From: Planctomycetota bacterium
GTDB lineage: Bacteria > Planctomycetota > Phycisphaerae > UBA1845
Assembly (NCBI GenBank): GCA_024280855.1
Contig: JAJRPG010000094.1
Location: 19,321 to 83,320 of the forward strand
DNA length: 64,000 nt
Reading direction: 5' to 3'
Made by a program: the position numbers and the translations under genes. This document shows, piece by piece, positions 9,676 to 19,800 of this stretch (positions within the stretch are counted from its first letter, which is position 1; the number at the start of each line of letters is the position of its first letter). The notes beneath the pieces were generated by a model. The model was not told the DNA's origin and made no database searches. It saw nothing but the letters and a program-made list of their open reading frames with translations.

Positions 9676-11061
9676 TTGTTGTCTATATCTAAGAAAAATA
9701 ACAAGAAATCGCGTACCAATAATTCCAATCGACCCTTATTGCTGTCGCATGCGCAGTGGCAAAATGCGCTGGACAAGAAGACGGCTAGGGTGGCGATTAT
9801 GGGCATGGGCTACGTTGGCCTACCTCTGATGCGCACTTTTTGCTCGGCAGGGTTTAACTGCCTGGGCTTTGATGTGGATGCGGAGAAGGTCAAAAAGCTC
9901 AATAGCGGTAAGAGCTATATCAAACATATTCCCAGCTCGCTGATTAGTCAGGTGGTAGCTGATGGTAAATTCAAAGCGACGGACGACCCGGCTGAGCTTT
10001 ATTCGTGCGATGCGATTTTGGTTTGCGTGCCCACGCCGCTGACCAAAACACGCGACCCGGACATGAGCTATGTGGAGGGTACGGCTCATCTGATCGCAGA
10101 CAATCTTCGGCGCGGGCAACTTATCGTGCTGGAGAGTACGACCTATCCGGGTACGACGCGGGAGCTTGTGAAGCCGATTTTGGAGGCTGGCGGGCTAAAA
10201 GCGGAGAAGGATTTTTTCCTGGCGTATTCACCGGAGAGAGAAGACCCCGGCAGGGTGGATCATAGCACGGAGACGATTCCAAAAGTTGTTGGCGGCATTG
10301 GTCCTAAGAGCGGGAAGATTAGCGCGGCGCTGTATCGGGCTGCGGTGAGTAATGTCGTGCCGGTGAAATCTTGCGAAGTGGCTGAGGCTGCGAAGATTCT
10401 TGAGAATGTTTATCGAAGTGTGAATATCGCGTTGGTTAATGAGATGAAAATGCTCATGGACAGGATGGATATTGATGTGTGGGATGTGATTGAGGCTGCG
10501 GCGACTAAGCCATTTGGTTTTCAGGCGTTTTATCCTGGGCCGGGGTTGGGTGGCCATTGTATTCCGATCGATCCGTTTTATCTGACTTGGCGAGCGCGAC
10601 AATACGATATGAGTACGCGGTTTATTGAGTTAGCTGGTGAGATTAATACTTCGATGCCGGAATATGTTATCTCCAAACTAGCTGATGCGCTCAATATGAA
10701 AAAGAAGGCTATCAACGGCTCGAAAATTCTTATGCTCGGCTTGGCTTATAAAAAAGATGTTGATGACATCCGCGAGTCACCTTCGATTGATCTGATCGAA
10801 AAGCTTAAGGATCGCGGGGCGAAGGTGGATTATAATGATCCGTTCGTACCGCGCACGCCTAAGCAGCGAGAGCATAATCTTAATATGCGCAGTAAAAAGC
10901 TTACGGCTCGCATGTTGGCTTCTTATGATTGTGTGTTGATAGCTACGAATCATAGCGAATATGATTACGATTGGATTACCAAACACGCGAAGCTTATCGT
11001 GGATACCCGCAACGCCTGTGCTGGTGTGAAAGCCGGGAAGAAGAAGGTTGTGAAGGCATAA
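9676..11061 (+). CDS. Nucleotide sugar (UDP-GlcNAc/UDP-ManNAc-type) dehydrogenase
   Basis: VAIMGMGYVGLPLMRTFCSAGFNCLGFDVD; VLESTTYPGTTRELVKPILE; FYPGPGLGGHCIPIDPFYLTWRA; C-terminal DPFVP domain. Confidence 0.92.
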   Translation: MLSISKKNNKKSRTNNSNRPLLLSHAQWQNALDKKTARVAIMGMGYVGLPLMRTFCSAGFNCLGFDVDAEKVKKLNSGKSYIKHIPSSLISQVVADGKFKATDDPAELYSCDAILVCVPTPLTKTRDPDMSYVEGTAHLIADNLRRGQLIVLESTTYPGTTRELVKPILEAGGLKAEKDFFLAYSPEREDPGRVDHSTETIPKVVGGIGPKSGKISAALYRAAVSNVVPVKSCEVAEAAKILENVYRSVNIALVNEMKMLMDRMDIDVWDVIEAAATKPFGFQAFYPGPGLGGHCIPIDPFYLTWRARQYDMSTRFIELAGEINTSMPEYVISKLADALNMKKKAINGSKILMLGLAYKKDVDDIRESPSIDLIEKLKDRGAKVDYNDPFVPRTPKQREHNLNMRSKKLTARMLASYDCVLIATNHSEYDYDWITKHAKLIVDTRNACAGVKAGKKKVVKA

Positions 11062-11065
11062 TCTT

Positions 11066-11241
11066 GTAGGGCAGCGTCGTAGACCTGCCTGTACTATTTT
11101 GTCGTAGCTTTCTTTACATTTATTGCGTCGTTTAGCATTTCGGTTGAACAGTATGTCTTGTCAGTTCGCGGGCGGTATGCACGCCGATAGTTTAAGCAGG
11201 TCAACCTTCCACCAGTAGGCGGAAGAACGACCGTGCCCTAC
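11066..11241. repeat. MITE-like element copy 1 (about 176 bp) with imperfect terminal inverted repeats GTAGGGCA...TGCCCTAC
   Basis: Near-identical to 11898-12075; termini are mutually inverted; internal GACCTGCCT/AGGCAGGTC pairing in copy 2. Confidence 0.8.
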
Positions 11242-11246
11242 GGGGC

Positions 11247-11777
11247 TTATGGATTCGAGGATTTTTCGAGCAATGTCCATTCCACAGGATCATTGGCGTT
11301 GTAAGTTATTTTAGCTAGCCAATCTACCTTTCTGTCTGTTAGCCCATCGCCATCCGTGTCAGCGTATGTCACTGTCGGTTCTGTATTAATATCATCATCA
11401 TTTTTGGGATAGCGATTTACATGGTAGATGCCTCTTGAGTGGTTTACATTTATCCAAGGACGTTGGGCGTTGTCACAGATACCTGAAGATTGTAAAGTTT
11501 TGTAATGCTTTGATTGGAAATGAAATGTCCCCACTATTTTGCCGTTGACGGTTGCAAAGAGCGCATTCGGTTCGATGTCCGCCATGTTATGCTTATCACT
11601 CCACTTTACGAAACACATATCGCCTCGTGCTTCTACAAATCCTTCTTGAATCGTTTTTGGTCCAGCGTATTGTGTAAGCAGAAATACATTAACGATTGTG
11701 CCCGCGAGAACTACGAAAATAGCAAGAATCGTAGGTAACCATTGGCGATTGTTATCGCTAAATTTATTGTCCATATC
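11247..11777 (-). CDS. Membrane-anchored hypothetical protein, bracketed by the two MITE-like copies
   Basis: TM segment WLPTILAIFVVLAGTIVNVFLLT; Asp-rich calcium-loop-like DTDGDGLTD near C-terminus. Confidence 0.6.
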   Translation of the reverse strand, partial: DMDNKFSDNNRQWLPTILAIFVVLAGTIVNVFLLTQYAGPKTIQEGFVEARGDMCFVKWSDKHNMADIEPNALFATVNGKIVGTFHFQSKHYKTLQSSGICDNAQRPWINVNHSRGIYHVNRYPKNDDDINTEPTVTYADTDGDGLTDRKVDWLAKITYNANDPVEWTLLEKSSNP

Positions 11778-11897
11778 ATTATACCTCCTCTTCGTACACA
11801 TCTGAGTCATCTCTCAGTATCAGTCATATGTTGCATATTGACGTAATGCTGCATGGTGATGCAATTATAGTTTGAACAATTTATTATAAACCGCTTT

Positions 11898-12075
11898 GTA
11901 GGGCAGCGTCGTAGACCTGCCTTTACTATTTTGCCTCAGCAGCTTTTTATTCGGTATTGCGGTGTTTAGCATATCAGTTGAATAGCATGTCTTGTTAGTT
12001 CGCGGGCGGTATGCTCGCCGATAGTTTAGGCAGGTCAACCTTCCACCAGTAGGCGGAAGAACGACCGTGCCCTAC
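11898..12075. repeat. MITE-like element copy 2 (about 178 bp), direct orientation relative to copy 1
   Basis: Shares GTAGGGCAGCGTCGTAGACCTGCCT...AGGCAGGTCAACCTTCCACCAGTAGGCGGAAGAACGACCGTGCCCTAC. Confidence 0.8.
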
Positions 12076-12096
12076 GGGGCTATGAACACGAACATC

Positions 12097-12876
12097 TTAT
12101 TTTTTCCAAAATCTTACGGCGTTGTTGAAGATGGTTAGGCCATCGGGGGTGATGGCTGAATCTCTTTTTGTCCACTGGGGATGGTGGGCGTTGTCGAAGT
12201 GGCGGTCGGGGTGGGGCATGAGGCCAAAGACTCTTCCGGTGGTGTCGCATAGGCCGGCGATGCCGGAGGTGCTGCCGTTGGGGTTAGCTGGGTAGGTGTC
12301 GGTGCGACCATCGCTATCTATATATCGAACGGCGATTTGGCCTGCTTTTTCTAGCTTGGCTACCACTTCTTTGTTGGTGGTTACTACTTTTCCTTCTGCG
12401 TGTTCTATGGGGAGTTCGAGTAAAGCATTATCTTTTGAATTCAAGAATGGGCAGTTGTCTGTACAAACTTTTAGCTTTACCCAGCGGGCTTCGAATTTGC
12501 TGGAGTTGTTGTAGGTGACGGTGACTTGGTCGTGGCCGAAATCCTGGCCGGGGAGAAGTCCCATTTTTACCAATACCTGAAACCCGTTGCAGATGCCGAG
12601 GATGCCGCCGCCTCGCTCGACCAATTGGCGTAATGGCTTAGCCACGTCTTGCATGAGTCGGCGGGCGAGGATTACGCCTGCGCCTAAATCGTCGCCGTAA
12701 CTAAACCCGCCTGGGATAGTTACGATGGTGAAGTCATCAATAACCGAAGGAGTCTTGGCTAATTCGTTGACGTGCATGAGCGTAGGGGTTGCGCCGGCTA
12801 ATTGCCAACAGTGCATCACCTCTTCGTCGCAGTTGATACCGGCTGCCCGCAAAACTAAAACTCGTAAATCACTCAT
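12097..12876 (-). CDS. purQ: Phosphoribosylformylglycinamidine synthase, glutaminase subunit
   Basis: VLVLRAAGINCDEEV, TIPGGFSYGDDLGAG, GGGILGICNGFQVLVKMGLLPG; overlaps the purL stop (TAATG). Confidence 0.95.
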   Translation of the reverse strand: MSDLRVLVLRAAGINCDEEVMHCWQLAGATPTLMHVNELAKTPSVIDDFTIVTIPGGFSYGDDLGAGVILARRLMQDVAKPLRQLVERGGGILGICNGFQVLVKMGLLPGQDFGHDQVTVTYNNSSKFEARWVKLKVCTDNCPFLNSKDNALLELPIEHAEGKVVTTNKEVVAKLEKAGQIAVRYIDSDGRTDTYPANPNGSTSGIAGLCDTTGRVFGLMPHPDRHFDNAHHPQWTKRDSAITPDGLTIFNNAVRFWKK

Positions 12877-15848
12877 TAGGATTGACCTCCGCCTTGAGAA
12901 AGTGGCGTCCGCCAAGCGTGGGCGAGTTTATCAATGCTGAGGTTTAGCACTTCGGTTCCTTCATTTGTCAAAACAAAATTTGAATCTTTTATTATATGGC
13001 CAATGACCGGTAAGCCAGCTTCGAGTGCATCTTTTTCGGTCATTTCTAATGCATAAGTTGTTGATGGTTCGTCGAATAATTCGTGTGCGTAATGTTCAGT
13101 TGATACATTGGCGGTGATGCCCAGGCCGCTGGCGATGCACATTTCAGCGAGCGCGACAGCTAATCCTCCGTCGCTTACGTCGTGGGCGGCGACTATTTTT
13201 CCTTCGGCGATTAGGGAGGCTACTTTTTTGTGTAGTTGAAAAGCTGAGTCCAAGTCGTTTTGGCGGATGTCAGCTGAGGCGATGGCGATTACGTTGCCTG
13301 CGGATTTTAAGTCCATCGTTATGCAGCGAGCCGTGTCATCTACGATGCCTAATGCGCTAATTAACAGTGTTGGTGGAATGGCGATGCTCTTGGGTAATCC
13401 GGTGCGGGCGGATTCGGCGTCGCTCATAGTGAATTCGTTGTTGAGCGAATCTTTGCCGGAGATAAAGGGCAGGCCATAGACCATCGCGGCGTCGTATGCG
13501 CCGCGACATGCGCGGACTAGCGTGCCCATCGAATGCTCTGTGTCTACCTTGGGCCAACAGAAGTTGTCTAAGATGGCGGTGCGGTTTGGATTCGCCCCGA
13601 CGCAGATGATATTTCTAAGTGCCTCGTCGATGGCATAGATAGCCATCCAGTATGGGTCGTCGCCTAACTGGGGGCATAGGCCACAACCTAGTGCGATGCC
13701 TTGTTTGCTGGTGTAAATGGGGCGGAGGACAGCTGCGTCGGATGGGCCTGATAGTGGGCCTGCTAAGGGTTTGATGACGCTTCGGCCTTGTACTTCGTGG
13801 TCGTATTGGCGGATGACCCATTCTTTTGAGGCGGTGGACCATTCGGAAAGGGCGGCGAGGAGTTGGTCGTTACCAGAAGATTTTTGATTAGGTGTTGATG
13901 GTTTTGCCTGTGATTCTGAGGCGGTCCATTTGGCTTTGCGAATGGCTTTCGGCAGTCCATCGTGGAGAAAGGCCATGTCTAATTCGCAGACGATGGTGTC
14001 GTCGTATCGAACGCGAAGTTTCTTGTCGTCGGTAAAGTCGCCAATGACTGTGGCTTCGACATCTTCCTGGGCGAAGAGGGCTAGGAATTTATCGATATTT
14101 TCCGGTGGTACGGAATAGACCATGCGTTCCTGAGCTTCGGAAATCCATATTTCGTCGTAACGCAAGCCGGAGTATTTTAAGGGGACGTTTTTGAGTTCCA
14201 CATCTGCCCCGGTTTGTTCGCCCATCTCGCCGACGGCGCTGCTTAATCCGCCTGCGCCACAATCCGTGATGGAGGAGTAGAGACAGCCATCTGCGTGGTC
14301 GCGGGCGAGAAGTTGGGCGTCGAGTAGTTTTTTCTCTTCGATCGCGTTACCGATTTGAACGGCGTGAGAAAATTCATCGGCGTGGGTGTCGGTTAATTCT
14401 GCGGAGGAAAAAGTTGCGCCGTGGATACCGTCGCGTCCGGTGCGCCCACCAGCTACGACAATTTTGTCGCCGGGGCGTGGGGCTTTGTCAATGAACTTTC
14501 TGGGGATTAAACCGACGCAGCCGCAGAAGACCAGGGGGTTAGCGAGATATCGTTCGTCGAAGTAAATCGCGCCGTTGACCGTGGGGATGCCCATGCGATT
14601 GCCGTAATCGCGCACGCCGCCGACTACGCCTTTGAGTACGCGGCGGGGGTGGATGACGTCTTTGGGAAGTTTGCTGGCGTCGAAGTCTGGCGGGGCGAGG
14701 CAGAAGACGTCGGTGGAGGCGATTGGTTTTGCGCCCAGCCCACAACCCATGACGTCGCGGATGCAGCCGCCGGTTCCGGTAGCGGCTCCGCCATAAGGTT
14801 CGATGGCGGAAGGGTGGTTGTGTGTTTCAGCTTTGAAGGCGATACCCCAGAAGTCGTCGAAAGCTATGACGCCAGCGTTGTCTACGAAGACGGATAAGCA
14901 CCAGTCGCGGTCTAAATCTGTCGTGGCTTTGACGATTGTTTCTTTGAGCAAATTGTCAAAGCTGACACGCACTTGTCCTGGTTTGCCGAAGTCGTCGCCT
15001 TCGTAGTCGATAGCGCTTTTGAGTGTTTTGTGAACGCAGTGTTCGGACCAGGTCTGGGCGAGTGTTTCCAGTTCGAGGTCGGTTGGCTCGCGGTTAAGGT
15101 CTTGGTAAAAGGCCTGGATGGTTTTCATTTCCTCAAGCGAGAGAAACAGATGGCCTTCGCGCGAGAGTTTTGTTAGTTGGGTGTCGTCGAGTTTTAGTAA
15201 AGAAACATGTCGAAGCTCGAATGGTAATGTTGGCGGGGTGGGGAAATCTTCGGGTAACACGTCGGCTCGGCCAGGGGCTTGTATGTACCACTTTTCCATA
15301 CAACTATTGGCGAGGTTGTGCGAGGCGATGCGTTCTAATTCATCTGCGTTTTTGGCTCCGAGGATTTGATATCGTCGGGCGGTGCGCACTTCGACGGTTG
15401 GGGCGACGTTGTCGTTGGTGTGTTCGAGTAGGCGACGGATGGCTTGCTCGGCGCTGAGGGCGACGGGGTCCATGACGCCGGGTAGTGATTGAACTTCGAT
15501 GACATCGGTTGGGTCGGTTCGGTCGGTTCGGTCGGTGAAGTTTTCAGCGATTTCGAATCGCTCGCTGACAGGGTCGGCGAATAGATTCGTGGCTAATTGC
15601 TGCGCGTCGGTAGCTGTGATATTTCCGCGTAACAGGTAAATACGGCTGGTGCGCACGGCTTCAATGTGGGATAGGGGTAATTGGCGAATGTCGGCGAGAA
15701 TGGATTGGCCTAGCCCGTCCATGGCGTCTGTGCGCGGATATATGCGTATAGACCATCTTTTCGACACTCGATCCTTGGTTTGCATGACGTTAGTACCTGT
15801 CAAAGTGTGTCCTTCGCGTATCCTTTGTAGCCTTGAAGCAGTATAATA
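12876..15848 (-). CDS. purL: Phosphoribosylformylglycinamidine synthase, synthetase subunit (exact start uncertain)
   Basis: TLAQTWSEHCVHKTLKSAI, FKAETHNHPSAIEPYGGAATGTGGCIRDVMG, SGKDSLNNE, VAAHDVSDGGLAVALAEM. Confidence 0.95.
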   Translation of the reverse strand, partial: YYTASRLQRIREGHTLTGTNVMQTKDRVSKRWSIRIYPRTDAMDGLGQSILADIRQLPLSHIEAVRTSRIYLLRGNITATDAQQLATNLFADPVSERFEIAENFTDRTDRTDPTDVIEVQSLPGVMDPVALSAEQAIRRLLEHTNDNVAPTVEVRTARRYQILGAKNADELERIASHNLANSCMEKWYIQAPGRADVLPEDFPTPPTLPFELRHVSLLKLDDTQLTKLSREGHLFLSLEEMKTIQAFYQDLNREPTDLELETLAQTWSEHCVHKTLKSAIDYEGDDFGKPGQVRVSFDNLLKETIVKATTDLDRDWCLSVFVDNAGVIAFDDFWGIAFKAETHNHPSAIEPYGGAATGTGGCIRDVMGCGLGAKPIASTDVFCLAPPDFDASKLPKDVIHPRRVLKGVVGGVRDYGNRMGIPTVNGAIYFDERYLANPLVFCGCVGLIPRKFIDKAPRPGDKIVVAGGRTGRDGIHGATFSSAELTDTHADEFSHAVQIGNAIEEKKLLDAQLLARDHADGCLYSSITDCGAGGLSSAVGEMGEQTGADVELKNVPLKYSGLRYDEIWISEAQERMVYSVPPENIDKFLALFAQEDVEATVIGDFTDDKKLRVRYDDTIVCELDMAFLHDGLPKAIRKAKWTASESQAKPSTPNQKSSGNDQLLAALSEWSTASKEWVIRQYDHEVQGRSVIKPLAGPLSGPSDAAVLRPIYTSKQGIALGCGLCPQLGDDPYWMAIYAIDEALRNIICVGANPNRTAILDNFCWPKVDTEHSMGTLVRACRGAYDAAMVYGLPFISGKDSLNNEFTMSDAESARTGLPKSIAIPPTLLISALGIVDDTARCITMDLKSAGNVIAIASADIRQNDLDSAFQLHKKVASLIAEGKIVAAHDVSDGGLAVALAEMCIASGLGITANVSTEHYAHELFDEPSTTYALEMTEKDALEAGLPVIGHIIKDSNFVLTNEGTEVLNLSIDKLAHAWRTPLSQGGGQS

Positions 15849-15950
15849 GAACATATCGCGGAACATGGAGTTCTGCTAGTGCATGTTATGATAATTTCAT
15901 GACTAGATGTGCCGCCAAAAAGTTATGGCGGTTTGTTAAGAGTACCACCA

Positions 15951-17135
15951 ATGCGATTTGCCTCAGCGATTACGAGTCAACACGAAGCCAAGTCAGCCGT
16001 CGAGCATTTGTTGAGAGATATTGATTCTCAAATGACGACGGGCATGGCAGACTTGGCTATGTTTTTTTCGACGGCTCATTTTGAAGATGAGCTTGAAGAT
16101 GTTACGCAGATGCTTACGGATGCGTTGCCTCAGGCTCAGCTTTTTGGATGTACGGCTGAGGGGACTATTGGCGGCGACCGAGAGCTGGAGCGGGTTCCGT
16201 CTATGTCGTTGTTGGTGGGGGAAATGCCCGGTGTACAGATTCGGCCTTTTCACATTGTTCAATCTCAATTGGAAAGCAGCCAATCGATCTTTGATTGGGA
16301 ACGGCTGGTAGGCGTCTCGCCGGAGAGCAATCCGGTGTTTATATGTTTTGCTGATCCATTTCAGGCTGATGTTCAGCAGTTTGTTGGCGATGTCAACAAG
16401 ATGTATCCCAACGCGCCGCTGGTTGGTGGGATAGCTAGTGCTGCACGAGCGCCGGGCGAGAACCGGATGATTACTTCGGGGCAGGTTATGCGCGAGGGGA
16501 TTGTGGGGGTGACGCTGACCGGGAATATCGTAGTGGATACAGTCGTATCTCAGGGGTGTCGGCCTATTGGTGAGCCTTATGTGATTACGAAGGGCGATCG
16601 GAATGTGATTCAGGAGCTTGGCGGTAAGCCCGCGCTGCGACGATTGCAGGATACGATCGTGAACTTGTCAGACGATGATGAAGAGCTAGCTAAGCAGGCG
16701 CTGTTTGTGGGGCGGGTGATTGATGAGCATAAAGCCACTTTTTCGCACGGCGATTTTTTGATTCATAATATCGTCGGGGCTGATCGAAAGAATGGGGCTA
16801 TTGGGATTGCAGGCTTGGCGCGGGTGGGGGCGACGGTGCAGTTTCATGTGCGCGATCGTAAAAGTGCTGACCAAGACCTTCGCAATTTACTGATGCCGCA
16901 TGTGGGATCGGATGTGCGGGCGGCCATGCTTTTTGGATGTAATGGCCGGGGTAGCAATATGTGGGACAAAGCCGGGCACGATATTGGCGTCGTTCGAGAA
17001 CTATTAGGCGATGTTCCCACGGCGGGTTTTTTCTGCGGTGGAGAGTTTGGCCCGGTAGGCGGCAGTAATTTTATTCATGGGTTTACAGCTAGCATTGCGC
17101 TGCTCCGTGAACCATCAATTCGTGAATCTGCTTAA
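15951..17135 (+). CDS. FIST-domain signal transduction protein
   Basis: LPQAQLFGCTAEGTIGGDRE...NAPLVGGIASA; C-terminal VRAAMLFGCNGRGSNMWDKAGHDIGVVRELLGDVPTAGFFCGGEFGPVGGSNFIHGFTASI (FIST_C). Confidence 0.85.
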   Translation: MRFASAITSQHEAKSAVEHLLRDIDSQMTTGMADLAMFFSTAHFEDELEDVTQMLTDALPQAQLFGCTAEGTIGGDRELERVPSMSLLVGEMPGVQIRPFHIVQSQLESSQSIFDWERLVGVSPESNPVFICFADPFQADVQQFVGDVNKMYPNAPLVGGIASAARAPGENRMITSGQVMREGIVGVTLTGNIVVDTVVSQGCRPIGEPYVITKGDRNVIQELGGKPALRRLQDTIVNLSDDDEELAKQALFVGRVIDEHKATFSHGDFLIHNIVGADRKNGAIGIAGLARVGATVQFHVRDRKSADQDLRNLLMPHVGSDVRAAMLFGCNGRGSNMWDKAGHDIGVVRELLGDVPTAGFFCGGEFGPVGGSNFIHGFTASIALLREPSIRESA

Positions 17136-17231
17136 TAATTATGGTGTAATCGTAGGGCAGTAAGTAACGCCGTAAATCCAGATGTGCCGCATATCAGGGT
17201 GTGAATGACTCGTTATGCAGGAGATTGATAC

Positions 17232-18365
17232 ATGAATTGGCTAAGATTATCGCTAATAAGTGCAACTATGCTCTTCGCCTGTGTGCAACCCACTCGTGGG
17301 CAAATCCCGCCTTGGCCAATCACAACCGCTACCACCATCGACAATGCTTTAGCTTACCTCGCTACAGGTTCCGCGGCTGACGGCGGCTGGCAGGCGTTTG
17401 GGCGATCTCACCCGGCTATCTCCGCGCTTGTTCTCAAAGCATTATTACAAGACAAAAATTACGGCCCACAGCACCCCGTCGTGAAGCGAGGGTTGGGTTT
17501 TATCATGCGATTCGTCCAAAGCGACGGCGGTATTTATGTCCCTGGCGAGGGCATGCGAAACTACCACACCAGTGTCTGCCTGCTGGCATTGTCAGCTACG
17601 AAGGATGCCCAATATGAAAAGACCATTCTTAACGCTCAGCGATTCTTAAAGAAATTACAATGGGACGAAGCCGAAGATCACGATCCATCAAGCAGTTGGT
17701 ACGGCGGGCAAGGTTATGGTAAACACAAAAGACCCGACCTATCCAACACTCAACTAATGTTAGAAGCTTTGCATCAAAGCGGTTTATCGCACGACGACCC
17801 GGCCTATCATAAAGCATTGGCTTTCGTGTCGCGTTGCCAGATGTTAAGTGAAACCAACGACCAATCTTTCGCCAGAGGAAGTGATGATGGCGGATTCGTT
17901 TATACGCCGGTTGGTCAGGGTGAGTCCAAAGCCGGAACGGAAATTGTTGATGGCAAGCCGCGACTAAGAAGCTACGGCTCTATGACCTACGCAGGCTTTA
18001 AGAGCATGCTATACGCTCAGGTTGGGCGTGATGATGTGCGTATCAAGCGTGCGTTATCTTGGATGCAGAAACATTACACGCTCGATCACAATCCCAACAT
18101 GCCCACCGCTCAGTCCAGGGAAGGCCTATACTATTATTACCATACATTTGCTCGAGCCTTAGATGCTTGGGGAGAAGATGTTTTAGTAGATGCCAAGGGC
18201 AAGTCACATCAATGGCGGCGCGAGTTATGCGAAAAGCTAATCGATTTGCAACGCCCAGACGGAAGCTTCAGCAACCCAGCCGACCGCTGGTTTGAGGGGA
18301 ATCCACATCTAGTTACGGCTTATGCAGTATTAGCCATGCAAACCGCTATAAATGATGTTAAATAA
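17232..18365 (+). CDS. Prenyltransferase/squalene-oxidase repeat protein, secreted
   Basis: Signal-like N-terminus; repeats such as ADGGWQAFGRSHPAISALVLKALL and QRPDGSFSNPADRWFEGNPHLVTAYAVLAMQ. Confidence 0.75.
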   Translation: MNWLRLSLISATMLFACVQPTRGQIPPWPITTATTIDNALAYLATGSAADGGWQAFGRSHPAISALVLKALLQDKNYGPQHPVVKRGLGFIMRFVQSDGGIYVPGEGMRNYHTSVCLLALSATKDAQYEKTILNAQRFLKKLQWDEAEDHDPSSSWYGGQGYGKHKRPDLSNTQLMLEALHQSGLSHDDPAYHKALAFVSRCQMLSETNDQSFARGSDDGGFVYTPVGQGESKAGTEIVDGKPRLRSYGSMTYAGFKSMLYAQVGRDDVRIKRALSWMQKHYTLDHNPNMPTAQSREGLYYYYHTFARALDAWGEDVLVDAKGKSHQWRRELCEKLIDLQRPDGSFSNPADRWFEGNPHLVTAYAVLAMQTAINDVK

Positions 18366-18371
18366 CAGGCT

Positions 18372-18456
18372 GGGTGGCATGCCCAAGCCCCTAGGCGCGG
18401 GCATGGTCAATCGGATGTTAAACATGCTCGCGCCTAGAGGCTTGAGCATGCCACCC
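18372..18456. repeat. Intergenic inverted repeat, 34-nt arms, 17-nt loop
   Basis: GGGTGGCATGCCCAAGCCCCTAGGCGCGGGCATG (18372-18405) and its reverse complement with 3 transitions (18423-18456). Confidence 0.9.
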
Positions 18457-18540
18457 GGGACGTCAAAATTTTCGTGTAGCTACTATGCAAGATCAATGGC
18501 ACTGGCCATGCTGTCGAGATTGATGCGTGCAAATAGTCTA

Positions 18541-18588
18541 GGCAGGTCAACCTTCCGCCTTGGGGGCGAAAGAACGACCATGCCCTAC
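18541..18588. repeat. Truncated MITE-like copy (right end only)
   Basis: GGCAGGTCAACCTTCCGCC...GAAAGAACGACCATGCCCTAC matches the right ends of copies 1 and 2. Confidence 0.65.
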
Positions 18589-18637
18589 AAGAATTTCGTC
18601 ACATAGCTGTTAGTGATGTGGTATCATTGGAGGTATT

Positions 18638-19213
18638 ATGACAAACATCAGCAGATCAAGACGCATAACCAGAATTCAATTGATGGCGTTGTGTGCGTTT
18701 ACTCTCATCGTTGGCTTTGCCACTTCATCGCTCACGCTATTGGCGGTTCAGATTTTTGTTGGTGGGATTCCTCTTGGTACAGCATATGCAGACATCATTT
18801 TCCAGCAGTTCGCTACAGGACACAATTTGTTCATCTTTGCCCTGATTGGCCTCATTCCGTTTGTCGCACTTCTTATGAAGATGTTATCCATATCTAAGAA
18901 ATACAATGCCCGGAAGTGTTATGCTCTATATCTTAGTGGGCTAATCGGAATACTCGGCTTCATGATTCCATCCCATGTCGATGTGTGGTATCCATTGTAT
19001 GGGCCTGGTCGAATGTCTTCGACAGCAGTAGTTGCATTCATGTTCATACCATTCTGGTGCATTGGTACGATGCTTATTGGCATGTTCGTTGGTCGCCAAA
19101 TTATTAAGATAAAATGGTTTCAAGCATTCCCGGCCGGGCACTGCCAACACTGTGGCTACAACCTCACCGAAAACGTATCCGGAAAATGCTCCGAATGTGG
19201 GAAAGCAATATGA
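18638..19213 (+). CDS. Array gene A: membrane protein with C-terminal zinc ribbon (HCGYNLTENVSGKCSECG)
   Basis: GGAGG upstream of ATG; hydrophobic segments; C-terminal CxxC pair. Confidence 0.8.
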   Translation: MTNISRSRRITRIQLMALCAFTLIVGFATSSLTLLAVQIFVGGIPLGTAYADIIFQQFATGHNLFIFALIGLIPFVALLMKMLSISKKYNARKCYALYLSGLIGILGFMIPSHVDVWYPLYGPGRMSSTAVVAFMFIPFWCIGTMLIGMFVGRQIIKIKWFQAFPAGHCQHCGYNLTENVSGKCSECGKAI

Positions 19214-19800
19214 TCCGTAAGGCTTTCACTAATTTTCGTAGCATCGCTATCTGGTTTATGACGTTAATTTTATGTCTATCGGCGATGGCGGCGTTGGTTG
19301 GGGGGTTCTATCCTCTTGGTTTAACTTTGGTGCAAGATGGTGTTAGTGAAACTTACGTCGGGCTTCGTGCAGAATCAGGTGCAACGGGTTTGTTCATACA
19401 ATTTGTCACAGACCTCCCACAAGATTCTGAAAAAAACACGGTACTAATGATTGGTGAATCGCTGACATCCAATCCGACAGGTGTTGCATGCTTTGTCAAC
19501 AGAATAGAACCCGTAACATGGGATACGTCGCATGTTGAGAATCGCAGCGGATTCCCATTTTCTCAGTCTTTCGAAACCGCTGATTTTCCCTCTAAAATAG
19601 TGCATGGTATGCGACACACAATCATGGTTAGCATACATTGCATACCATTGATTGCGTGCGCTACGCTTGTAGCATTTTTCGTATGTCGCGGTCCTTGGCG
19701 TCGTTGGAATCGACGTCGTTTGGGCCTTTGTCTTCATTGCGGATACAATCTGACGGGAAATGTGTCCGGCAAATGCTCCGAATGTGGGAAAGCCATATGA
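19210..19800 (+). CDS. Array gene B: membrane protein with C-terminal zinc ribbon
   Basis: ATGA overlap with gene A; LCLHCGYNLTGNVSGKCSECGKAI. Confidence 0.8.
   Translation: MIRKAFTNFRSIAIWFMTLILCLSAMAALVGGFYPLGLTLVQDGVSETYVGLRAESGATGLFIQFVTDLPQDSEKNTVLMIGESLTSNPTGVACFVNRIEPVTWDTSHVENRSGFPFSQSFETADFPSKIVHGMRHTIMVSIHCIPLIACATLVAFFVCRGPWRRWNRRRLGLCLHCGYNLTGNVSGKCSECGKAI

Noticed and set aside
17152-17160. GTAGGGCAG resembling the left end of the MITE family
   Set aside because: Only about 9 bp match and no right end nearby; may be chance
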